Shown here one piece after another: positions 16,383 through 24,332 of a DNA stretch of 64,000 bases. The DNA is from Comamonas sp. SCN 65-56 (GTDB lineage: Bacteria > Pseudomonadota > Gammaproteobacteria > Burkholderiales > Burkholderiaceae_C): NCBI RefSeq assembly GCF_001724135.1, contig NZ_MEDS01000018.1, positions 1-64,000 on the forward strand, given 5' to 3'. The notes under the pieces were generated by a model. That model had not been told where the DNA came from, did no database searches, and saw only the letters and a list, made by a program, of their open reading frames with translations. Numbering within the stretch: position 1 is the stretch's first letter; each line of letters begins with the position of its first letter. The translations under genes were made by a program, and so were the position numbers.

Positions 16383-18527
16383 ATGAACCGAATCGACCCA
16401 GCCCTGCTCACTACGCCGCAAAGCCCCTTTTCCCTGGCCCGGCGCTTTGACCTGCGGGCCGACAGCCCTGAAGATTTCCGCCAGCGGCTGCGCCACTATT
16501 TCACCCAGACTTTTGATTGCACCGAATCGCTTTTTCGCACGCTGGCCTGCGAAGACGCGTGGTACCAGCGGCCGATCACGCTGCGCCATCCGCTGATTTT
16601 TTATTACGGTCATGTGGCGACCTTCTTCACCAACAAGCTGCTGCTCACGCGCATGATCAGCGAGCGCATCGATCCGCAGCTCGAATCCGTCTTCGCCGTC
16701 GGCGTGGACGAGATGAGCTGGGACGATCTGAACGACGCACATTACGACTGGCCCAGCATCGCCCGGGTGCAGGACTACCGCGACAAGGTACGGGCGATGG
16801 TGCTTGGCCTCATCGACCACGCGCCGCTCACGCTCCCCGTGAACTGGGACCATCCCTGGTGGGCCATCGTCATGGGGGTGGAGCATGAACGCATTCACAT
16901 TGAAACCTCATCGGTACTGATGCGCCAGCACCGCCTGGATTGGGTGAAAGCGCAGCCCGACTGGCCCGCCTGCAGCGATACCGGGAAGGCGCCGCACAAC
17001 ACGCTGATCGATATCGCCCAGGGGCAGGTGCAGCTCGGCAAGCCGTTGGACAGCCCGCGCTATGGCTGGGACAACGAGTACGGCCACCACGAGGTGGATG
17101 TGCCGGCGTTTCAGGCCAGCCGCCTGCTGGTGAGCAACGGCGAGTTTCTGACCTTCGTGCAGGCGGGTGGCTACGCCAACAACGCGTACTGGGACGACGA
17201 AGGGCAGCGCTGGCGCGACTTTGCCAAGGCCAGCCAGCCGACCTTCTGGGTGAAGGCGGGTGCGCAGTGGCGGCTGCGCCTGCTGGCGCAGGAAATCCCC
17301 ATGCCGTGGAACTGGCCGGTGGAAGTCAACTGCCTGGAGGCGCGCGCCTTTTGCCGCTGGAAGGCAGCCGAAAGCGGCCAGAGCGTGCGCCTGCCCACCG
17401 AAGACGAATGGCATCGCATCCTGTCGGCAAGCGGTTGGGAGCTGTCCCCGGCACCACCGGCGAATGCCAACCTCTACCTCGAGCACTGGGCGTCTTCGTG
17501 CCCCGTGGACCGTTTCGAGCATGGGCCGCTCTGTGATGCCGTCGGCAACGTCTGGCAGTGGACCGAAACACCAACCTACCCCTTCGAGGGCTTCAAGACC
17601 CACCCGATCTACGACGATTTCACCACGCCCACGTTTGACGACCGGCATAACCTGATCAAGGGCGGCTCCTGGATCTCCGCTGGCAACGAAGCCGAACCCG
17701 AATCACGTTACGCCTTCAGGCGTCACTTCTTCCAGCACGCCGGTTTTCGCTATGTGGTGGCGCAGGCGCCCGTCGTCCCGCTGGCCTCGCAGTATGAAAC
17801 CGATGATCTGGTGACCCAGTACATGGAATTCCATTTTGGCGCCGAGTACTGGGGCGTGCCCAATTTCCCCAAGGCACTGGCGCAGATCGCCATCGAGGCC
17901 ACAGGTCAGGGAGCGCACCGCCGCGCCCTGGACTTGGGTTGCGCCGTAGGGCGCGCCACCTTCGAGCTGGCCCGGCATTTCGACGAAGTCACGGGCATGG
18001 ATTTTTCCGCCCGCTTCATCGACCAGGGTGTGGCTCTGGCACGCGGCGACACCGTGCGCTACACCGCAACGGAGGAAGGCGAGCTGGTGGAATACAAGGC
18101 AATCAGGCTTGCCGACCTGAGCCTTGAAGACACCGCCGCCCGCGTGCAGTTCTGGCAAGGCGACGCCTGCAACCTCAAGCCGCAGTTTTCCGGCTACGAC
18201 CTGATCCTCGCGGCCAATCTGATCGACCGGCTCTACGACCCGACGCACTTTCTGCAGGTGATCCATGAGCGCCTGGTCGTCGGCGGCATCCTCATGATCA
18301 CCTCGCCCTACACCTGGCTCGCCGAGCACACGCCGCGCGAGAAATGGCTGGGTGGCTACAAGAAGGACGGCGAGAGCTGGCGCACGCTCGATGCGCTCAA
18401 GGCCTTGCTCGGCGCGCACTTTGTCCTGCAAGGCGAGCCGCGGGATGTGCCCTTCGTCATCCGCGAAACCCGGCGCAAGTTCCAGCACACGCTGTCGCAG
18501 GCAACGATCTGGAAGCGCGTGCGCTGA
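16383..18527 (+). CDS. ovoA: Ovothiol biosynthesis protein OvoA (5-histidylcysteine sulfoxide synthase / methyltransferase)
   Basis: A 714-residue three-domain enzyme. The N-terminal DinB-like domain (about 30-180) carries the iron-binding H168-x3-H172-x-E174 motif. A central FGE-sulfatase/C-type-lectin-like domain lies at about 220-450 (GWDNEYGHHEVDVPAF, EDEWHRILSASGW, GGSWISAGNE). The C-terminal SAM-dependent methyltransferase (about 490-714) has ALDLGCAVGRATFEL. OvoA joins cysteine to histidine oxidatively and the C-terminal domain is assigned as the later N-methyltransferase, giving the antioxidant ovothiol A. The sulfoxide lyase OvoB, a generic PLP enzyme, is not adjacent. Confidence 0.92.
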   Translation: MNRIDPALLTTPQSPFSLARRFDLRADSPEDFRQRLRHYFTQTFDCTESLFRTLACEDAWYQRPITLRHPLIFYYGHVATFFTNKLLLTRMISERIDPQLESVFAVGVDEMSWDDLNDAHYDWPSIARVQDYRDKVRAMVLGLIDHAPLTLPVNWDHPWWAIVMGVEHERIHIETSSVLMRQHRLDWVKAQPDWPACSDTGKAPHNTLIDIAQGQVQLGKPLDSPRYGWDNEYGHHEVDVPAFQASRLLVSNGEFLTFVQAGGYANNAYWDDEGQRWRDFAKASQPTFWVKAGAQWRLRLLAQEIPMPWNWPVEVNCLEARAFCRWKAAESGQSVRLPTEDEWHRILSASGWELSPAPPANANLYLEHWASSCPVDRFEHGPLCDAVGNVWQWTETPTYPFEGFKTHPIYDDFTTPTFDDRHNLIKGGSWISAGNEAEPESRYAFRRHFFQHAGFRYVVAQAPVVPLASQYETDDLVTQYMEFHFGAEYWGVPNFPKALAQIAIEATGQGAHRRALDLGCAVGRATFELARHFDEVTGMDFSARFIDQGVALARGDTVRYTATEEGELVEYKAIRLADLSLEDTAARVQFWQGDACNLKPQFSGYDLILAANLIDRLYDPTHFLQVIHERLVVGGILMITSPYTWLAEHTPREKWLGGYKKDGESWRTLDALKALLGAHFVLQGEPRDVPFVIRETRRKFQHTLSQATIWKRVR

Positions 18528-18537
18528 CCTTCACGCA

Positions 18538-18556
18538 AGCACTCGCAGCGAGTGCT
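18538..18556 (+). terminator. Hairpin after ovoA
   Basis: A perfect 8-bp stem (AGCACTCG / CGAGTGCT, loop CAG) lies 11 nt after the ovoA stop. The downstream tract is only GTCTTG, so it may be a weak terminator or an mRNA-end stabiliser. Confidence 0.4.
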
Positions 18557-18615
18557 GTCTTGCAGGTGCGCCAGTGCGCGCATTGCCTTGTCGCCCTATC
18601 CTGCAGCCAATACTC

Positions 18616-18776
18616 AGAGCTTGAGAGGAAATTGCCCATGTCCGAAAGGTGCGTCAAAACGCTGCCAATCGAGGCGCAAAACGCAGCCATAGCTCGGGCT
18701 ATGGCGAGTATTTGCAACGAAGAGTGGTGGTGTTTTGGCGTGCAGGGCGGGCATGGGGGATTGCCTCTCAAGCTCT
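18616..18776 (+). mobile_element. MITE-like element, copy 1 (161 bp)
   Basis: Bounded by inverted termini: AGAGCTTGAGAGGAAAT at the left and the reverse complement of AGAGCTTGAGAGGCAAT at the right. The interior contains the palindrome CCATAGCTCGGGCTATGG. A near-identical 140-bp copy lies inverted at 53676-53815; copy 1 carries about 21 extra bases in the middle. There is no transposase gene inside and no clear target-site duplication. It ends 4 bp before the first ATG of the downstream ADP-ribosylglycohydrolase. Confidence 0.75.
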
Positions 18777-18780
18777 ATTG

Positions 18781-19818
18781 ATGGGAGCCCTCATCGGCGA
18801 CGCGCTGGCCGTCGGGCCGCACTGGTACTACAACCTGGACGAGCTGCGCGCCGCCTACGGCCCGTGGATCAGCGACTACACCACGCCCAAGCCGGGGCGC
18901 TATCACGACGGGCTCAGGGCCGGCGATTCATCGCAGGCCGGTGTGCTGCTGGAGTTGACCATGCGTTCGCTGGCAGAACAAGGCCGCTACGACGAGCAGG
19001 ACTTTTGCCAGCGACTCGATCGCGACTTCTTCCCGCTGATCGACGGCACGCCCAACAACGGGCCTGGCGGCTACACCAGCCAGTCGATCCGCGAGACTTA
19101 CCGGCTGCGCGTCACGCTCGGCAAGCCCTGGGGCCAGGTCAGCGGCTGGGCCGATACCACCGAGGCGGCGGAGCGCGTCTTGGCAATCGCCGTGCGCGAT
19201 GCGCGCGACCTGGGCGCGCTGGCCCGCGACGTGAGCAGCAATACCGCACTCACGCAGGCCGATGGCGTGGTCGGCGCGATGACCACCGCCTACGCGCTGG
19301 CGCTGGGCCTTATGGTGCAGGGCGAGCGCTTTGACGGCCGCATCTCCGACAAGCTGATGGCGCGCGTGCGCGCGGGTACGCTGCCGTTTCACAGCGTCAC
19401 CAACGCCGGCGAAGACTCGGTGCCGCCCGGGCCGGAGCGACCGCGCCACACAGGGCAGTTTGCTTCGCCCGACGCGTTGATCGGCATGGGCCATATCGCC
19501 GCCGCCGCGCTCGACCCGGCGGTGCGCATCGAGCCGGCATGGAAAGTGTCCGAGGTCTACGGCATGCCGTGTGCGGTTTACCACCAGTTTCCTGCCGCCT
19601 ACCACCTGGCGGCGCGCTTTGCCGACGATTTTGAAAGCGCGGTGCTGCATGCCGTCAACGGCGGCGGTCAGAACCAGGCGCGCGCCATTCTCACGGGCGC
19701 GCTGGTGGGCGCGATGGTGGGCCTGAGCGGCATTCCGGAGCGCTTCGTCACCGGGCTGGCGCGGCACGAAGCGCGGCTGCAACTGGCGCGGCGCATTGCG
19801 GCGCAGGCCGCGGCCTGA
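18781..19818 (+). CDS. ADP-ribosylglycohydrolase family protein (J1-crystallin-like)
   Basis: A 345-residue all-helical ARH-fold protein beginning MGALIGDALAVGPHWYYNLDEL, which is the first metal-site motif of the family. The second site, normally GGDxDT, reads NGGGQNQARAILTGALVGA. The metal-binding Asp pair is therefore absent, as I recall for J1-crystallin-like members. ADP-ribose hydrolysis is possible but uncertain. A MITE-like element ends 4 bp before this ATG, and the frame stays open through it to a GTG at 18649, which would add 44 element-encoded residues. Most homologues have roughly ten more residues before GALIGDA, so the native N-terminus may have been replaced. The FNR-type gene starts 17 nt downstream. 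Confidence 0.8.
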   Translation: MGALIGDALAVGPHWYYNLDELRAAYGPWISDYTTPKPGRYHDGLRAGDSSQAGVLLELTMRSLAEQGRYDEQDFCQRLDRDFFPLIDGTPNNGPGGYTSQSIRETYRLRVTLGKPWGQVSGWADTTEAAERVLAIAVRDARDLGALARDVSSNTALTQADGVVGAMTTAYALALGLMVQGERFDGRISDKLMARVRAGTLPFHSVTNAGEDSVPPGPERPRHTGQFASPDALIGMGHIAAAALDPAVRIEPAWKVSEVYGMPCAVYHQFPAAYHLAARFADDFESAVLHAVNGGGQNQARAILTGALVGAMVGLSGIPERFVTGLARHEARLQLARRIAAQAAA

Positions 19819-19835
19819 CATACAAGAGGAACGAA

Positions 19836-20534
19836 ATGACAACGACGTATGACGTGCGCCTGCTGCACAAGCGCGAAGTGGCCGAGCACACGATGGAGTT
19901 CACGATCGAAAAGCCCGCCGGCTTCGAGTACCGCGCCGGGCAGTTTGGCGACATCGTGCTCCCGCCCTCCACCGGGCTGGATGCGCAGCACAACAAGCAC
20001 GGCTTTTCCTTTGTCAGCGCGCCGTTTGAAGACACATTGCGCATGACGACGCTGATGCGCGCCAGCAGCGCGTTCAAGCAGGCGGCGGTCAAGGTGCCCG
20101 ATGGCACCATGATTCAGTTGCTGGCGTTGTGGGGCAATTTTGTGCTGCACAAGAAGGCCAGCCAGCCGGCGGTGTTCGTCACGCGCGGCATCGGCATCAC
20201 GCCGGTGCGCGGCATCATCGCGCAGGCCACGCACGAGAAGGCCGAACACGCGATCACGCTGATCTATGCCAACCCCGCACCGGCGCAGGCGGCCTATCAC
20301 GAGGAGTTGCTGGAACTCAGCCGTCGCAACCCGCACTTCGCCTACGTGCCGGTGTTCACCAACGCACAGGGGCCGCTGACGGCGCAGACGCTGCGATCGC
20401 ACACCCACGCGCTGGGCGATGCGATCTGCTACGCCTCGGGACCGATCAGCACGGCCAGCGAATTGCGCGGCCTGCTGCTTGAGGCCGGGGCGGATGAAGA
20501 CAACATCCGTACCGAGGAATTCGAGGGTTACTGA
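19836..20534 (+). CDS. FNR-family flavin oxidoreductase
   Basis: A 232-residue ferredoxin-NADP reductase-like protein. The FAD-binding barrel is at about 1-100 (YRAGQFGDIVLPP, HGFSFVSAP) and the NAD(P)-binding domain at about 108-232 (VFVTRGIGITPVRGIIA, YASGPISTASELR). There is no iron-sulfur domain, so it needs a separate electron acceptor. It lies 17 nt after the ADP-ribosylglycohydrolase-like gene with AAGAGG before the ATG, so the two are probably co-transcribed. The partner and physiological role are not shown by the context. Its 3' end overlaps the convergent TPM gene by 7 nt. Confidence 0.88.
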   Translation: MTTTYDVRLLHKREVAEHTMEFTIEKPAGFEYRAGQFGDIVLPPSTGLDAQHNKHGFSFVSAPFEDTLRMTTLMRASSAFKQAAVKVPDGTMIQLLALWGNFVLHKKASQPAVFVTRGIGITPVRGIIAQATHEKAEHAITLIYANPAPAQAAYHEELLELSRRNPHFAYVPVFTNAQGPLTAQTLRSHTHALGDAICYASGPISTASELRGLLLEAGADEDNIRTEEFEGY

Positions 20535-21067
20535 ACCACCGGCTCGTCAGCCAGTTCATTGCCGGGCGGCAGCACGTCGTCCGGCACGCGCGGAAAGTGC
20601 GCGACCAGCAGCGCCGAGACCTCCCCCAGCGCCTGCGTCAGGCCGTCTTCAAATCGGTCCGCGTGCAGCGCACCGCTCAGGCGCGCGAGCATCGCATCCC
20701 ACTCGGGCTGAGGCACTTGCCGGGCCAGCGCGCGGTCGGCGACGATTTCGATGGCGCGCTCGGCCAGCAACAGGTAGATGAGCACGCCGTTGTTGCCCTC
20801 GGTATCCCATATGCGCAGCTTGGAGAACATCATCAGCGCACGCGAGCGCACCACGTGAGGCAGGCTCTGGCGATGCCAGAGGTGGCGCCACAAATAGCTC
20901 ACGGGCAGGCTGGCCTCGACGCACAGTCGCACCTGCCCGGTGTGGCGCGCCTCGCTGGCGGCCACGCGCGCGGCCAGGCGCTGGCGCATGGCGGGCGGCA
21001 CGACACGCCGCGCATCGGCCTCGTCAAGCCAGGCGTGGCGCAGCCAGCGTTTGAAATGGGTCCACAT
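20528..21067 (-). CDS. TPM-domain protein (DUF477 type, small)
   Basis: A 179-residue protein without a signal peptide. It resembles the second TPM protein usually found beside the LemA/TPM pair (RRVVPPAMRQRLAARVAASEARHTGQVRLCVEA, LRIWDTEGNNGVLIYLLLAERAIEIVADRAL). TPM domains were first proposed to have phosphatase activity or to assist photosystem II repair in plants; the function in proteobacteria is unclear. It is the last gene of a LemA-TPM-TPM set, 15 nt after the larger TPM gene. Confidence 0.87.
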   Translation of the reverse strand: MWTHFKRWLRHAWLDEADARRVVPPAMRQRLAARVAASEARHTGQVRLCVEASLPVSYLWRHLWHRQSLPHVVRSRALMMFSKLRIWDTEGNNGVLIYLLLAERAIEIVADRALARQVPQPEWDAMLARLSGALHADRFEDGLTQALGEVSALLVAHFPRVPDDVLPPGNELADEPVVQ

Positions 21068-21082
21068 GCGTTGCTGCCCCCG

Positions 21083-21961
21083 TCACCAACTGCCGCTGGC
21101 GCCGCCGCCGCCAAAATCGCCACCGCCACCCGAGCTGAAACCGCCGGAGCTGAAACCGCCCGAGCTGCCGCCAAAGCCGCCACCACGTGATCGGCCCGAG
21201 CCGCCGCGTTCGATCATCGCGGCCAGCAGGGCGTAGACCATCGCCATCAGACCGATGACGAGCGCCACGATCATCGTCATGCCCCAGATTCCCCATGCCA
21301 GCGCCCCCACCACGGTGCCTATCCCCAGCGCCGCGAGCTTGCGCCCCAGGATCAGGCTGGCGATCTGGCTCAGCACCGGAATGGCGATGAGCGCCGGAAT
21401 GATGAGGTCGAACACGTCATCGGGCGTCGTGCCCGGACCGCCGTCGTTCACTTCGGGCAGGGGCTCACCGCGGATACGTGCGGCCAGTTGGTCGACCGCG
21501 GCATCCAGCCCGCCGGCAAAATCACCCCGGCGAAACGCTGGGGTCATCACGTCGCTGATGATGCGCCCGGCCGCGATGTCGGGCACCGCGCCTTCCAGCG
21601 CCTTGGCGACTTCGATGCGCATGCGATGATCGTCCTTGGCCACGACGACGATCAGGCCATCGCCCACATCGCTGCGGCCAAGCTTCCAGGCATTGCCGAT
21701 GCGGTTGGCATAGGCGGCGATGTCCTCGGGCGCGGTGGTCGGCACGATCAGCACCACCACCTGCGAGCCCATGTCGCGTTCGAGTTGCGCGAGCTTTTCT
21801 TCCAGAGCGCCCTGCTGCGCAGCATCCAGCGTCGCCGTCTGGTCGATCACACGGCCAGTGAGCTCGGGTACCGGCAGCAAGCCCTGCGCCCAAGCACCCG
21901 CCAGCAATCCAACCATCAAAAAGATAGCTGCAATCGCTTTGCGCACAAGCGCCAGAGCCAT
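21083..21961 (-). CDS. TPM-domain membrane protein with Gly/Ser-rich tail
   Basis: A 292-residue protein. A signal peptide (residues 1-25, ending GAWAQ) precedes a periplasmic TPM domain (about 33-150: GRVIDQTATLD, GSQVVVLIVP, DVGDGLIVVVAKDD). Two membrane segments lie at about 180-245, and a glycine/serine repeat tail ends in W. The usual partner, LemA, is encoded 20 nt upstream. The first codons (MALALVRKAIAAIF) lie inside a copy of the dispersed GATAGCTG palindrome, and no ribosome site is visible before the ATG. The repeat seems to have supplied the start of the signal peptide. Confidence 0.9.
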   Translation of the reverse strand: MALALVRKAIAAIFLMVGLLAGAWAQGLLPVPELTGRVIDQTATLDAAQQGALEEKLAQLERDMGSQVVVLIVPTTAPEDIAAYANRIGNAWKLGRSDVGDGLIVVVAKDDHRMRIEVAKALEGAVPDIAAGRIISDVMTPAFRRGDFAGGLDAAVDQLAARIRGEPLPEVNDGGPGTTPDDVFDLIIPALIAIPVLSQIASLILGRKLAALGIGTVVGALAWGIWGMTMIVALVIGLMAMVYALLAAMIERGGSGRSRGGGFGGSSGGFSSGGFSSGGGGDFGGGGASGSW

Positions 21962-21980
21962 TTTTTATCTCAAAATTTTG
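21916..21980 (-). repeat. GATAGCTG-type dispersed palindromic repeat (in the 5' end of the TPM gene)
   Basis: Contains AAAAAGATAGCTG, then a GC-rich centre with GCGC, then CCATTTTTTAT. It matches other copies in the window in order and spacing. It overlaps the start codon and first 15 codons of the TPM gene and reaches the end of lemA. Confidence 0.65.
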
Positions 21981-21981
21981 C

Positions 21982-22587
21982 TTACTTGCTCTTCCCGGTG
22001 CCGAAGTCCACCTTGGGTGGCTTGCTGATTTCGGCTTCATTGGCAACGCTGAAATTTTCCTTGGGTGCGTAGCCGAAGACCTTGGCCGTGAGGTTGGTCG
22101 GGAACTCGCGCGCCAGCACGTTGTAGGCCTTCACTGCCTCGATATAGCGCCCGCGCGCGACGGCGATGCGGTTCTCCGTGCCTTCCAGCGCCACGCGCAG
22201 ATCGGCAAAGGCCTTGTTGGCCTTGAGGTCCGGATAGCGCTCCACCGTCACCATCAGGCGGCTGAGCGCGCTGCCGAGTTCGCCCTGCGCCGCCTGGTAC
22301 TTGGCAAACGCCTGCGGGTCGTTCAAGAGCTCGGGCGTGACCTGAATGCTGCTCGCCTTGGCGCGCGCCGCTATCACCTTGGTGAGCGTGTCCTGCTCAA
22401 AATTCGCCTCGCCCTTGACGGTGGCGACGAGGTTGTCGATCAGGTCAGCGCGGCGCTGGTACTGGTTGACCACTTCGCTCCAGGCGGATTTGGTCGACTC
22501 ATCCAGGCGCTGAAAATCGTTGTAGCCACAGCCCATCAGCAGGCTGGTCATCACGACCGCCACCATCAGTTGCAAAAAGCGCTTCAT
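21982..22587 (-). CDS. LemA family lipoprotein
   Basis: A 201-residue LemA protein. The N-terminal lipoprotein signal has a lipobox (LLMGC, cysteine at about residue 20), and a long helical LemA domain follows (WSEVVNQYQRRADLIDNLVATVKG, YPDLKANKAFADLRVALEGTENRIAVARGRY). It is usually encoded next to TPM proteins, as here, and probably forms a membrane complex with them. The ATG at 22587 follows AGGAAAC. The ecotin gene is 25 nt upstream. Confidence 0.93.
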   Translation of the reverse strand: MKRFLQLMVAVVMTSLLMGCGYNDFQRLDESTKSAWSEVVNQYQRRADLIDNLVATVKGEANFEQDTLTKVIAARAKASSIQVTPELLNDPQAFAKYQAAQGELGSALSRLMVTVERYPDLKANKAFADLRVALEGTENRIAVARGRYIEAVKAYNVLAREFPTNLTAKVFGYAPKENFSVANEAEISKPPKVDFGTGKSK

Positions 22588-22612
22588 CACGGTTTCCTGA
22601 AAATGGGGGTAC

Positions 22613-23122
22613 TCAACGCGGCATGACGCCCTGCACCGCGCCCGCCTGCCAGACGCGCCAGCGCAGCTCAAAGCCGTCGGGCACGAACACCACCACCGGC
22701 AGCTTGCTGTTGTAGCGCACGAGCAGCGGCTCGGCCTGCACAAAGCCGGGCTTGGCGCTGTTCGGCGGGCACATCATCATGGTCGAAAGCACCCGCCCCT
22801 GACTGCTGAACACCCAGTAGGCATAGCCCCAGCCCTGCACATCGCGCGTCTCGAACCGGCCATCCATGCCGCGGGTGTTGCAATCGACCGGCATCGTCTT
22901 GCCGGCGATGAGCTCCAGCTTGTGGTCATTTTCATCGGGCAGTTGGGGCAGCTCGATGACATGGCGCTGGTGGCCCGCCAGCGTGGTCGGGAAGGCCTTG
23001 AGCTCCTTGGCAGCCGCCGGGTTGGAGGAAGAAGACATGGGTGGCTGGGCGCAGGCAGCGAGCGCCAGTGCACACACGGGCAGCAACAGCGCCAGGCGCC
23101 GATTTTCAAAACGGGTTTTCAT
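22613..23122 (-). CDS. eco: Ecotin-family serine protease inhibitor
   Basis: A 169-residue ecotin: signal peptide/lipobox (LALAAC, about residue 24), then the ecotin fold (HVIELPQLPDENDHKLELIAGKTM). The reactive loop reads STMMMCPP, like E. coli ecotin (STMMAC), followed by LLVRYNSKLPVVVFVPDGFELRWRVW. Ecotin dimers inhibit trypsin-, chymotrypsin- and elastase-like proteases and protect cells from host or predator enzymes. Here the possible lipid anchor would tie it to a membrane, unlike the soluble E. coli form. Confidence 0.93.
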   Translation of the reverse strand: MKTRFENRRLALLLPVCALALAACAQPPMSSSSNPAAAKELKAFPTTLAGHQRHVIELPQLPDENDHKLELIAGKTMPVDCNTRGMDGRFETRDVQGWGYAYWVFSSQGRVLSTMMMCPPNSAKPGFVQAEPLLVRYNSKLPVVVFVPDGFELRWRVWQAGAVQGVMPR

Positions 23123-23148
23123 GGGGAAGCGAATGTAGCAGGCAGCGT

Positions 23149-23640
23149 TCAGCCTGCGGTCAGCAGCGCCACCGCACGCGCCTGCATCGCCAGGCCCTGC
23201 CCGACCGGACCCAGGCGCTCGGCGGTCTTGGCCTTGACGCTCACGCAGTCGATCTGCAGCCCCAGCGCTTGGGCGATGCAGTCGCGCATCGCGGGGATAT
23301 GCGGCGCAAGGCGCGGCGCCTGGGCGATCACGGTGCTGTCGACATTGGCGATCTGCCAGCCCTGGGCGCGCACGGCCTGCGCCGCCGCAGTCAGCAGCAC
23401 GCGCGAATCGACGCCCTTCCAGCGCGCATCGGTGTCGGGGAAATGGCTGCCGATGTCACCCAGCGCCGCAGCGCCAAGCAGGGCATCGGTGATGGCATGC
23501 AACAACACATCGGCATCCGAATGTCCGAGCAGCCCTGCCGCGTGCTCGATGCGCACACCACCGATCACCAGTGCCCGGCCGGGCACCAGCGCATGAATGT
23601 CCCAGCCTTCGCCTATGCGCATCCGCATCGCATCGCTCAT
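23149..23640 (-). CDS. ispF: 2-C-methyl-D-erythritol 2,4-cyclodiphosphate synthase
   Basis: A 163-residue trimeric zinc enzyme of the MEP isoprenoid pathway. It cyclises CDP-methylerythritol 2-phosphate to MEcPP and releases CMP. Motifs seen: [14 protein letters not shown] with metal ligands D and [27 protein letters not shown], and the [14 protein letters not shown] segment. Its ATG overlaps the stop of ispD (ATGA), the standard ispDF arrangement. Confidence 0.97.
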   Translation of the reverse strand: MSDAMRMRIGEGWDIHALVPGRALVIGGVRIEHAAGLLGHSDADVLLHAITDALLGAAALGDIGSHFPDTDARWKGVDSRVLLTAAAQAVRAQGWQIANVDSTVIAQAPRLAPHIPAMRDCIAQALGLQIDCVSVKAKTAERLGPVGQGLAMQARAVALLTAG

Positions 23641-24332
23641 GGTGCACGGCTCCTCAAAATGCTCTCCGCCAAGGCGAAATCCTCAGGGTAGGTCACCTTC
23701 AGATTGAGGGCGCTGCCGCGCACCAGCAGTGGCTGGCAGCTGGCCAGCTCCATTGCACTGGCTTCGTCGGTAATCCCTGCAAAACCAGCCGCCGCATGGG
23801 CCCCCAGCGCAGCGTGCAGTGGACCCAGCCGAAACATCTGTGGCGTCTGCGCCAGCCATTTGCCCTCGCGCGCCAGGGTCTGAACCGCCCGCCCGCCCTG
23901 CGCCAGCTTGAGCGTGTCGGGCAAGGGCAGCGCCAGCAGCCCGCCTTCACCCTTTGCAAGGCAATCATCGATCAGTGCATCGACCAGCGCGGGCGTGACC
24001 AGGCAACGCGCCGCATCGTGCACCAGCACCCAATCGGTGTCGGCGGCGCCGCTGGCGCGCAGATGTGCCAAGCCGTTGAAGACACTCTCGGCGCGGGTGG
24101 CGCCGCCACAATGCGTCGTTTCCACGCCCGGCTGAGCGCCCAGCGTCGCGTCACCCGGGGCCAGCACCACCAGCACCCGGCTGATCCGCGCCACCGCCGC
24201 GAGCGCCGCCAGCGTGTGCTGCACCAGCATGCGCCCGGCGATTGACTGGTACTGCTTGGGTTGCTCCGTGCCCGCGCGCGCACCGCTGCCGGCGCAGGGC
24301 ACCAAGGCCATGAGGCGCGCTGGTTCAGGCAT
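23637..24332 (-). CDS. ispD: 2-C-methyl-D-erythritol 4-phosphate cytidylyltransferase
   Basis: A 231-residue nucleotidyltransferase that couples CTP to MEP. The N-terminal motif [20 protein letters not shown] matches the IspD P-loop-like signature, and [25 protein letters not shown] and the C-terminal [17 protein letters not shown] also fit. The start [13 protein letters not shown] overlaps the 3' end of the molybdenum hydroxylase gene by 8 nt, so all three are probably on one transcript although the first gene is unrelated in function. Confidence 0.96.
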   Translation of the reverse strand: MPEPARLMALVPCAGSGARAGTEQPKQYQSIAGRMLVQHTLAALAAVARISRVLVVLAPGDATLGAQPGVETTHCGGATRAESVFNGLAHLRASGAADTDWVLVHDAARCLVTPALVDALIDDCLAKGEGGLLALPLPDTLKLAQGGRAVQTLAREGKWLAQTPQMFRLGPLHAALGAHAAAGFAGITDEASAMELASCQPLLVRGSALNLKVTYPEDFALAESILRSRAP

